A stretch of DNA of 64,000 nt from Favolaschia claudopus. Lineage: Eukaryota; Basidiomycota; Agaricomycetes; Agaricales; Mycenaceae. Position 1 is the first letter of the stretch. Each line of letters starts with the position of its first letter. The DNA is taken from contig JAWWNJ010000029.1 of assembly GCA_037176885.1 (NCBI GenBank), forward strand, positions 310,001 to 374,000, read 5' to 3'. Below are positions 24,211 to 34,336 of this stretch, piece by piece. The position numbers and the translations under genes were made by a program. The notes under the pieces are model-generated. The model was not told the DNA's origin and did no database searches. It was given only the letters and a program-made list of their open reading frames with translations.

Positions 24211-25285
24211 ATGCCTCCTGCTCCCGCTCCTCAAGTGACCGATGGTCCTTACACTTCGTTCGACCCTTTTTACTGGGATCCGTTCCCAATGCCCACCTTC
24301 CTCGTCACGCCCTCGGCCGCGACGCCTACCTCGTCGAACTGGGTCGATCCTTTAACCCAAGGCGTCCCTGCCGCTCCTAAGCTACCCGTCTGGGCCATTG
24401 TGCTCATGGCGGTCTCACTTGGACTTGGGTTCCTGCTTTTATGTTATTATGCGCAGAAGAGCAGTAAGGCCTGGAGTGTGGACTTGCCTAGCAGGTCAGA
24501 TGTAAGTCGTGAACGTTTTCGTTCGTTGGGCGCTTGACTGATGTTGTATGATAGCCCAATAGGAAAAAACTTTCCTTCTCGCAGACTGTCGAGAAGATGA
24601 TGGTTATAGAGATGGAGACGAAGCCCAAACCGAAATCGATCCGGGCTCCTCCTCCTGCGTATACGGGAAACAAATCTGTCCGTTTCTCTTCATATGTCTT
24701 TCTTTGATCTAGACTTATTCTGTATCCAGGTCAAAAAGTCGTCTGCTCGTCAGCCACCGCCAAAAGACGAGGTGCCGCGGAAATCCTCCATCCCTCGCGT
24801 GATTGGCAAACTCAGCGACCCACCCGCCTACCTCACCTCCATGGAAAAGAAATGGTCTGGATTTGACGAAGCCGCTCTCCGTGAATCCATAACGCATGCC
24901 AACACGCGGCACAATAAGCACAAAGACTCTGATGTGCCGAAACCATATATTGCGCCGAGTCGGAAGAAGTCTGCGCAGGCTGCCATTGATGCGGAGCAGG
25001 GTTTAGTAGTACCTCCGATTCTTCGCCCTGAGGGGGCGCGGTGGTAAGCGGCGTTGACGTCCGGACGGTGGAATGTCGGACGCAGTGTCGTAGAGTTTGC
25101 GGTGGACGATGTCGAGGTAAGTTAGTTTGCGGTTGCTTTCGCTTTGATTTCCAATTCTGACAACATCTGAGCAGAATGAGCTCGACGTCCTCAACCCGCT
25201 GGGCCGGCGCTGGCCTTGTACTCAGAATAACAAACCGACATCTGAGACGCGCCCTATGCAACCGGCCGCACGCTCCGTTCGGTAG
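24211..25285 (+). CDS. Single-pass membrane protein, function unknown
   Basis: Five exons (24211-24501, 24555-24677, 24730-25043, 25086-25116, 25175-25285) join in frame to 289 residues. The first 58 residues are rich in Pro, Thr and aromatic residues. One membrane segment (VWAIVLMAVSLGLGFLLLCYY, about 60-80) follows, then a basic Pro-rich cytosolic tail with PPPAY, which could recruit WW-domain ubiquitin ligase adaptors. There is no cleavable signal, so the first part is probably outside and the tail inside. A 42-nt intron removes an in-frame TAA at 25045-25047. I do not recognise the family. It is convergent with VIT-VWA gene C. Confidence 0.7.
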
Positions 25286-25564
25286 AGTGGCCGTGCGACT
25301 TGAGCTGAACGCCGCGATTGAGTGCTAGGACGAGCTCTTCCTAAGAGGAAGTAAAAAATTTTCCGAGAGCGAGTGACGGACTCGTATCATATCTGTAGTC
25401 TGTACCCATTCTGACTCATCGAGGAATAAACCCAATTTGAAATCAATCCTGTCGTTCAGAATTGGAATTCAGCGAATAAAGCATATTGTTCATTGACTGT
25501 CTGAGTCGTGGAAAAGGCTTCTCCTCGATACAACTGATCAGCCGTACACTCTGTGTCCGGGAGA

Positions 25565-28276
25565 TCAAGCGAGCACAACTCGCGCCTCAGCCTCCAGCTC
25601 AGCAACCATAGCACAGCTCCCTAAATCCAGCAAAATACCTTCCACAAACGCTCGCGCCTTGTCATAGATAGCCTCCCACGACTCGCCCTCAATCGTCGGC
25701 CCAAGCTTGGTGCACATATATACCATACCAATCACGGTCGCGAACACCTCGGGAACATAAAACGGCGCAGCGCGCGCGTAAAGCTGAGCGCGCGCATCCT
25801 CGACTGAGACGTTGAATCTGAATTTGACTGAGAGCAGCACATCGGACGAGAAGCTGCCGTCAAATGACTGGAGCCTAGCGAGCGCCTCGAGAGGATATTC
25901 GGAATGAGGGACCGAGGGCAGGTGCATCCGAGCGCGCTTCGTCTCGGGCTGCTCATCATTTGCCGGTTTGAAAATAGCTGGCCTGCGGTGGCTAAGCGTC
26001 CTTTCCCAAAGGCCGCATCGGTTGCATACGATTTTGCCCGGGTGGAGAGAAGAGCGGCGCCAAGAAGGGGAGTCTGTCTTCTTGCAAGTGAAACAGCGGC
26101 GGCGGACGTATTGCGTGTCTCCGGAAGTAGGAGTATTGGTGGGAATTGATAGCGGTGGTGGCTCTTTGCTGGAACGGCAAGGCACGCCACTAGATTCATC
26201 CACCGCAACCCAGGATGTGTGCGACGAGGAAATTGAATACGTCGTCGCGAGACGCACGATAGATGCCTTAACTATACGTGCAAGCAAGTCGGCGTCGTCA
26301 GCGATAGAGATGCCATGCTGCCCATCTTCGAGGTCCTGGATGAGTTTGCGCGCGGCAAGTGCGTGAATGGCGGGCTGAGTGTTCGGGACGTTTGGGAGGT
26401 TACTGAAGGTCACAGGAACAACGAGTTGGACTTTGGAGCCATCTACCGTCAGCGCAGTGAGAGTGACGGTCTTGGGAACGTTCTTTCCTGGAGTCAGAGT
26501 CAGTGGGCGCAAGGAGAAATACTTGGTGTTTACCTCGTAGAATTGCATAGACATTCAGACGATTGCCCGGGCTGAGGGAGCGGATATTGAATGGGGACTG
26601 CTGGATGGGCGCGAACGGAGGCAGCACCACTTCATGTACAATGGGAGGAAGATAGAGGTCAACCTGAAGTGGGTCCACAGTCTCGTCGAACAAGCTAATG
26701 ACTTGCTTCGTCGCTGTCGGTTCCAGTATTTCCTCTTCCTCCAAAACGAACACAAAACCATCCTCGCTATCTTCCTCAACGTCGTCGAAAGCGGCCCCTT
26801 CGCATACACCCCAATCCACCGCAATGCTAGTGAACATGCGGGTACGCGAAGCTCTGAGCAATCTCGCAATCTTGCCTGTGAAACTAGTCTCCTTCTCGCC
26901 AACCGTCATGCAGGCGCCGTTCCCAACTCGAGCAATTCCTTGGCACATGGCAGTCCCCGAGTCCCCGATTCCCAGCACAAAAACTCGGAGGTACGCTTGA
27001 ACCGGCGCACTTGCAACGGCGCCTCTGACGCCGTTGAAAACGCCGTCGAGGTCCCAGGCAGCGCCATCTGTTAAGACGAAAACACTGGTCGGTCGATCGG
27101 TCTTGCGGGTCTCGCAGCACCTAGCAAGTGCCTGGCGAATTTCGGTTCCTCCATAGTCTGCATCCATGCCGTCCACATGCTGCGTCGCTAGATCGAGTGT
27201 TACTTGGGTGTAGGGCTGACTGCCTTCGTCCCATAGGGCCGTGCATTCAGAACCGAAGGAAAGGACTTGAAGATGTGAGCCCTTGGCGGGTAACGAGCGG
27301 AGCATGACCACGAGTGCTCTCTTGGCTGCTTCAATCCGCGCACCCCTCATCGACCCGCTGCGGTCGACAAGAAAGACAAACTCTTGGCGAGGAGGGTCGG
27401 GAAGTTGGAAGCGCGGTACCACTGTGAACGCTAGAGCCGTAGTATGGTTTACGGGGTGAAGTTCTGCGACGCAGCGCGGAGAGTCTATGCCGGCTGATTT
27501 GACAGTCAAGACGAAGTCCTTATCGAGGCCGGACTCGGAGGACAAAGATACGCGAGCGTAGTTGGCGAACGGGAGATCTTGGGCGTATGGGAGTGAGGAA
27601 TCGGGCCCAAGTTCGGTGGAAACTGCGTGAGAGGGAGAGCCGATCTTCGAAATCGGCGCCACTGCTTCAACATTGACCAAGATTTGTAGGAATGGAGTGC
27701 GAGGCAGAGCAGGAGGCGTAAAGTTCCACGAGCGATGATCGAAGCTTGACGGTGCTGGACCGTAGCGGGAACCGATGTGCACTGGAAGATGAAATCGAAA
27801 GGAGTCGTTCTCCTCGTCTTCGGTCAGCTCAGTCACATACACAAGCTCGATCTGAACTTGCTCGTGCGGCAAAACATTTCCAACAGCGATCTCGAACACT
27901 GGCCACGAGTAAATGAAAGCGCACATGACACAAGAAAGAGCTAACCGTCTGCTGTTCGCTGTTGAAGGAAGGCTGCGGCCTTTGCTTGATTCACAGCCGT
28001 TTCATACAGAGATTTTGCCTCGGCATTCTCGTGCACGCGGCCGAGCACCCTGCGACCATTCTCCTTCACCAGAGTAAAAGCGGTAACCGCTGCTCGAGCA
28101 GGAATAGGAAACGAATGAACTGCTTCGAGCGGCATCTCCGTATCATTGCAATACGTGTGTGTGAGCTTGACCTCAGCGGCTAGGTCTTTGATATTGACGC
28201 CAGCGTGGACTTGCAGCAAAGAGAAAGCTACAAGTCGATTCTCGAAGGAATGATACAAGCCCCAGGGTTGTAGCAT
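25565..28276 (-). CDS. VIT-VWA protein C with GATA-type zinc finger
   Basis: Exons 28276-27946, 27898-26534 and 26487-25565 join in frame to 872 residues. VIT covers about 1-130. VWA has an intact MIDAS DRSGSM and LTDGAAWDL. The segment GKNVPKTVTLTALTVDG matches A and B. The linker holds a GATA-type finger with C697-x2-C700-x19-C720-x2-C723 (CFTC, SPSWRR, CNRCGLW), then a basic stretch ETKRARMH. The C-terminal helical domain (LEALARLQSFDGSF, WEAIYDKARAFVE) is the one shared by A. In GATA proteins this finger reads (A/T)GATA(A/G) DNA or binds protein partners; joined to VIT-VWA it is unusual. TATATA lies about 50 bp upstream of ATG 28276. The gene is head-to-head with the sedolisin. Confidence 0.88.
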
Positions 28277-28845
28277 GATGGACGAGGGCAGAGATAAGCT
28301 GGGGTGAGAGATTCCTTGCAAGATATATACTAGCAGAAATGCGGTGTCGTCCTTCGAAGCGGCAGTTGTCAAGTCGCATAGAATAGAGCTGTAGTGTCCC
28401 TCATCCCGAGGTCTTCTTCGACACGTCTGAGTACACCAGAATATAGAGTCATGGAGGTTAAGAGCAAGTTATGCGATGCATCAAAGCCATCTGATGATTT
28501 ATTGATTGAGCAAATCGTTGCAAGCGACTCAACGCCCAATGCCAAAAGAAGAAATTTTCTTTCAGGCGGTAACTACGTTGGCAACCAGCCCACGGCCCAC
28601 CCACCCCGCCTGTAGCGTGTTCTCATTGGCGGAATAGCACGGCCCGACAGACTCAATGTGATCCCGCTATGGTCACTGTCCCAGTGGTCCCAGGACTGTC
28701 TCAGGAACGCGTTCCGGGACACGTCCAATGTATGGCGGCTGGCCCGGCCCCAACGCCGAAGTTACGGGGCTGACAACCATTCACGGCGTTCGCGTCGATG
28801 TATAAGCCCTAGTCGCTGAAATGTCAACCTGTTGTGGCTGCCACC
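28277..28845. promoter_or_regulatory. Divergent promoter, VIT-VWA C / sedolisin
   Basis: The 569-bp region holds TATATA near 28327 for gene C (minus) and TATAAG at 28801-28806 for the sedolisin (plus). An out-of-frame ATG at 28821 would open a 20-codon upstream frame overlapping the sedolisin start if the transcript begins before it. Confidence 0.5.
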
Positions 28846-31023
28846 ATGCTCGGCCTTGCGTTGATTCTCGTGTTCTGTGCTAGTCAAGCCCTCTCCTCCC
28901 CTTCGCCTTGGTCTTTCTCTGTTCACGAAAAGAGAGCCAGTGTTCCGCATGGCTGGTCTCGAATAGACACCCCAGTTCCGGCCACTGCTCTTCTTCCTCT
29001 CAGAATTGGATTGAAACAGTCCAATATCGACAGACTGAACGACATTCTCATGGACATCTCGCATCCTGATTCAGATAACTATGGAAAGCACTGGAAAGCA
29101 GAGGACGTGAAGACATTCTTCCGACCGTCAGAAGGCTCCGTCTCCACCGTAATGCAATGGTTGGAGGACTCCGGAGTGAACCGGACTCGAATCGAGCTCT
29201 CAAGCGGTGAAAACTGGGTATATGTGAACGACCTGACGGTTGCGGAGGCCGAGAAGGTATCGTCGTATTCTGTCTTCAGATGCGCAGACATTCATGATTA
29301 TTTGCAGATTCTGAACACGGAGTACCATCTTTACCAACACACCGACGGTCATGCGCGTTTAGGTGGATGTCTCAGAAATTTCTACCACTGTCAGTTTTGC
29401 TAATGGACGATGCCTCTAGCATGCTCGTCTTACTCTGTTCCCTCTCATATCCAATCCTTCGTAGAGTTGATCACCCCAACTCTGCACTTCGACGGACGCG
29501 CGCCCCCAGGCAAGCGCACCACCCATTCCCAACTTGCTAAACGCAAACTCCAGATTTCCAACCCCGATCCGCAACTTACCGCGGCGGATGATTTGTCAAA
29601 CTGCGACGTACGAATCACCCCACCATGCTACCGGGCGTTATACAACATTCCTGCCGAGCCGACTATCCGCGCTGCCTCGAATAACTCTTTTGCCATAGTG
29701 GAATACACGCCCCAAGCCTACATCGGCGCCGATCTAGACTCCTTTTTCCAACTCTTCCGCCCGAGTCTCGTCGGAAGCCGACCGGAGCTCATCAGCATCG
29801 ATGGCGGCGTCGTGCAGACAGAAGAGATGGATTTCGGCGTCAACATCGAGTCCAATTTCGATCTGGGGTATGCCATGACCCTGGTCGGGCCTGGGCAGCC
29901 TGTACGATTATATCAGGTCGAAGACATAGTGGAGGGTTCGACTGTCGCTGGATTCAACGATTTCCTGGATGCTTTAGACGGGAGCTATTGCACTGAGGAC
30001 GGCGGAGACGACCCCTCTATCGATGGAATATATCCAGATCCGGCTCCGGACGGGTACAAAGGACCCAAAGACTGCGGCGACAAGCCAAGAAGCCACGTCA
30101 TTTCTGTGAGCTACGCGTACAACGAAGGTGTGCTCCATACCGACTCGCCCTACTTATCATATCCCACTCACGTATAAACAGCCGATTTTACACCATTCTA
30201 CGAAATCCGACAGTGCAACGAATACGGTAAACTCGGGTTGATGGGCGTCACGTTCCTCTACGCTTCCGGGGACAGTGGTGTGGCTGGAAACGAGGAGCTC
30301 TGCGTATTCCCCAATGGAACTCAAAGCGAAGACGCACCGCTATTCAATCGTCCGTCTGTTTCTCTTTAACGCCAAAAACTTCAACTGACCACGATTCGCA
30401 GCTCTATTTCCCGCAAATTGCCCCTTCGTCACCGCCCTTGGAGCTACACAAGTTGACCCTGGTTCAACAGTCTTCGATCCTGAAACCGCAGCTGCTCTCA
30501 CCGGCGGTGGCTTCAGTAATATCTTCGCGCTGCCCGACTATCAGAAGAAAGCGGTGGAGGAGTTCTACAAGTTTCACGAGCCGCCTTATGGTGCGGACCG
30601 GTACAACAACTCGAGAAAAGCGCGTGGTATTCCTGTGAAGATCTTCTTAATGCTCCCCCGAGACTTCCCGCTCATTTTCGTTGCACTATTCAGGACTTTT
30701 CTGTGAACGGGGTGAACTGCACCGTGGTCGCTCTCGGTCGCACTATAGCTGTTGCTGGCACGTCCGCCTCGCCGCCCGTCGTCGGAGCCATGATAACCCT
30801 TATCAACGACGCGAGAATCGCTGCTGGAAAGTCGCCCGTCGGGTTCATAAATCCCGCAATCTATTCGGATGCCTTCAAGGGTGCATTCAACGACATTGTG
30901 AGCGGGAATAATCCGGGATGTGGGACGGACGGCTTCGAGAGTGTCGAGGGTTGGGACCCGGTGTCTGGTTTAGGCACGCCTGATTTTCAGAAGTTACTCG
31001 ACATATGGATGAGTCTTCCTTAA
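28846..31023 (+). CDS. Sedolisin (S53 serine-carboxyl peptidase)
   Basis: Secreted acid peptidase of the tripeptidyl-peptidase / kumamolisin type. The start MLGLALILVFCASQALSSPSP is a signal peptide in a good context (CCACCATGC). The pro-domain (HPDSDNYGKHWKAEDVKTFFRPS) is followed by the mature enzyme. GVNIESNFDLGYAM carries the catalytic Glu and Asp, YASGDSG the oxyanion Asp, and AVAGTSASPPVVGAM the catalytic Ser. The C-terminal WDPVSGLGTPDF is the usual calcium-site and end region. Introns at about 29257-29307 and 29363-29421 explain breaks in the pro-domain frame, and further short introns lie near 30175, 30350 and 30630. The fold and active site look complete. Likely role: extracellular protein digestion at acid pH. 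Confidence 0.9.
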
Positions 31024-31156
31024 ATCGATTCGTTAAAGACGTGTCAAGATGCTACATGCTGGAATTCAAGATATATACAATATGTAAATGCGCCTAGACC
31101 AATTAAACGATTATACGATGTGACTACAATATGGTCCAATAATGACGGAGGCATGT

Positions 31157-32698
31157 CTAACGACGTGCTCTTCGGCCCTTCTTCGAGGACTTCTTCGTCG
31201 CAGGCTTCAGTGATTCGTGATATTCTTTGACAATAATGGGGGCATCGTCGAGTATGGCGTAACGAGGCTCCCACGTCTGGTCCGTGTATCCCAGCCACGA
31301 CACGAGATACTCTATCTCATCTCCATGGTCTGCCTCCGCCTCCCGTTCTGCAATGATTTTGCTGATGACATATTTTTTCTCGACCTGGATTGGCCTACGG
31401 CGCACTCGCACGGCTCGACGGGCAGGGTGCTCCCACGCCTTGGGCAGTACCAGCTCGGGCAAAGGAGTGCTCTGGGATGGATCAAACGAGCCACGGAGCT
31501 GCGTACGGTTGCCAATGCCCCGTATGCGGGGGTGGGCTTTGCGGGCGTACTTGTCGACCTCGCAGACAGCATGCTCGAAGTCCATCAGGTCAAGCTCCAG
31601 CTCTTTCCCTTTGGCATTACGCAAGAAGGAAAATTCAAGGTTCAAGCGGGCGAAATGTTCACGCTGCGTTGTAACCAGCCAGCGCAGTATGTCTCCCTCG
31701 ATGTGGGGCACAGCTTCCTTTGCCTTCGTGACGCTGCGGCCGAAGAGCTTTACAAGCCCCGAGGAAGCGCCGAGTCCAGCGATTACAAAATCGTTGGCAG
31801 AGTAGTTGAACAGACGCGAGTAGGATAGAGCGATCACGAGCTGGAATGCGGCAAAATCACCGAGACCCGGATACGCGGCAACCCCCTCAAAAACATCTGC
31901 CGCATATTTGGCGTTCCGCAAGATGACGGGCAGGTCGTTCATGAGAATCTGGAGCAGCTGCAGATGACGCATATGATTGGCGTCGTGATCGATCTTTTTG
32001 CCGATTTTCATGTAGGCAGCAGTGAAAATGCTGACGCCGTCAGCTATGGCTTGCGACAATACTTTGTCGTACGCTTTCAGGTCAAAGCGGGCCCAGGTAA
32101 GTCTGGCTCCAAAAGCCTCCTCCAATAGCTCCCAGGTCTCGATGCGGTTGAAACAATTGAATAAGAGGATACGAAAGAGCAATTCCGTGTCCGAGAGGTG
32201 CGACCCCTTTTCAATCACTTCTGTGATGACAAACTGCGTGGTGCGGTCCAGGACACGGTAGGCGTTGCAGAACTTATATTCGGACAGGACGGGATCGTCG
32301 GTCCATCTGCGGCGCCGGAAAAAAGCGAAAGAAGGCGGGATTAACGTTGGGGATGATGATCAAGGGAAGAGAACGCACGGTGCCGGCATCCCTTCACGGC
32401 GTCTGTCGTCGATAGCCTTGCGCTCGGCAAGCCAATGAAAAAGCGTATCCAATACAGGAGTCGGGGTGAGGGTTTGACCTCTAATGACCACTTGCTTTGG
32501 TGTCGTTGAAGCTGGGGTGGGACTATTCGACCGCGACGCCGACGACAAATTTGTCAAAGGACTTTCGTCTCTCGAAGAGGTTTCCTGGCTGACGCAGGGA
32601 CGGGTGCGACAATGAGTGGGAGCGGAGGCAGTTTTGAGTGTATCTAGCTCATTGAAACGTTGACGACAGGCAGAGCGCTGTGAACGGGTGGCGGGCAT
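31157..32698 (-). CDS. HMUDK-type helical domain plus chromodomain protein
   Basis: Exons 32698-32379 and 32306-31157 join in frame to 489 residues. Residues 1-95 are Ser/Thr-rich and basic. From about 108 (WTDDPVLSEYKFCNAYRVLDR) to about 400 the sequence matches the helical domain of the 5-hydroxymethyl-dU DNA kinase family (LFNRIETWE, LTWARFD, YPGLGDFAAFQ, FCEVDKYARKAHP), as I recall it from studies of modified-base enzymes in fungi. A chromodomain follows at 415-474 (KKYVISKI, YLVSWLGY, TWEP), with Tyr, Trp and Tyr in the aromatic-cage positions that bind methyl-lysine. The tail KKSSKKGRRARR is a likely nuclear signal. I see no kinase P-loop, so the protein may bind or process modified DNA in methylated chromatin. 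Convergent with the sedolisin. Confidence 0.85.
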
Positions 32699-34336
32699 GG
32701 TTTGCCACTGGGATTGCTGGGGTCAATGAGGGGTAGTTGCTGGCTAGAAATTCTATAAGGCGTACCCACCTACAAAGGTACTTGAGGGAAACTAGGGGGG
32801 CGCAGGAGACAATACGACGGAGGCAAAGGAGTCAAAGGATGAAAGGGCAAAATTTCTGAATGGGGGTTCCCACGGGTACTTTGGTAATTGCTGGTTGCGG
32901 AGTTGCAAATTGGCCCAAAAATATGTGCTCAATCGGAGTTAGGGTACGCCAAGAATTATGGAGCGCAGATGGAGGAAAATTGGTTCGATGAGAGAAAGCG
33001 GGGCTGATGATTCTGTGCAACGCAAAGCAAGGTTTCGTTCTCTTCAAACGCACAAAGCATGGTCATCTCTCATAACGATCCTCAATCAAAACCACAACTT
33101 CAAAACCCAGCGGATGCAATTACGCTAGAAGAAGATTCCACCGATTATCCTGTCAAACTGTACGCGTTGTGTGCATAATCTCCACCAGCTGCAACAACGC
33201 GACGTAGAACCCATTGTGAGGCTTACCGCAGACCAGGTGGCACATGTGGCAGCAGGGAGGATCAGATAGTGAGGTGCTTGCTGGAGAGTCGACTCCTTCG
33301 GTGCAGTACTGATATCTCAAGGCTGGAGAATAACTTGTAAGTTGGTATGAATCAAGTCACCAGGAAACCATATTGGGACTAATGAGTTCATTTAGTCGCT
33401 CCAAGAATTCCGTTATGCTAGAGGATAGCAGTAGCCTGGTCGCCACGGGAGATAGTGCAAATTACGCTGGGATGCAGCTGCTAGCGTCGGGATTGAGCGA
33501 AAGGCTCGTGTTTTCTAGAGTCGATTAGGTGGCGCAATGGCGGCTTGTGAGTGCCGCTGAAGCCAATAATAGAGTTTTCGACTGGTTGAGACGTAGATTG
33601 AGGAGCTCCATTCTTAGCGCCTTTGTGTTAGATGAGGGGCTAACTTTCATATTTGATCGCCTGAGTGTCAAGAGATCCCAGGTCATCAACTTTACTGCCA
33701 GGCCGTTGCCGCAATCGTTTTCAAGACATCCCAGAAAGTTGGCTAGCATTGAACAATGATCATGAGCCGTTTGCTTCGAAACACCGCAAATACGGGAGCC
33801 AATGCGTATTGTAGCGTCCGTTTCGGATAAAGAAATCTGCGGCATATAGAACTTGAGTTCAAGATCCCAACAACTTGCTTGAAACCTAAGACGTCGACCT
33901 TCAAGGACGACTCGAGATGGAACAAGGGAACAAGAATGTTTTCGTCAGAGATGTCGTGTCGAGAACTCTTAGATATATAAGCGGAAGGGATATCAAGTAC
34001 TGTATGCTTTGGTGAGCCGGAATTGAACGACCCAAGATAGTCGTCGGAAAAAGTTGAGAGAAAGCCGGGAAACGTGACGCGACTGTGTGACATGTCACTC
34101 TCCGCACTGCTGCCACATTTTGCCTCTTCCCGACGCGCGCCCGCGTATAGCCCCGTCGAGTCCTGATCTGCCCCAGGCCCACTGGCAGGACCGAAAACTT
34201 TTCCTCCGACCCAGATACCGTGGGTCCGACACTTGGTTTATCCAACGGGATTCCTTCTAAGTTGTCCCCGGGATATGTTAACTCAGTCACCTAGCTCCGG
34301 GCAACTTTCGGCGTAACTCTGAATACTGACTCTCTC
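32699..34336. other. Intergenic, no supportable gene
   Basis: Several frames of 75-130 codons occur on the minus strand between 33525 and 34290, but they overlap one another, lack recognisable domains and do not splice into one product. The region includes the promoters of the flanking divergent genes. Confidence 0.4.

Noticed and set aside
33525..34290. Minus-strand frames upstream of the MT-A70 gene
   Set aside because: No domains, mutual overlap and no splice solution; I treat them as chance frames.
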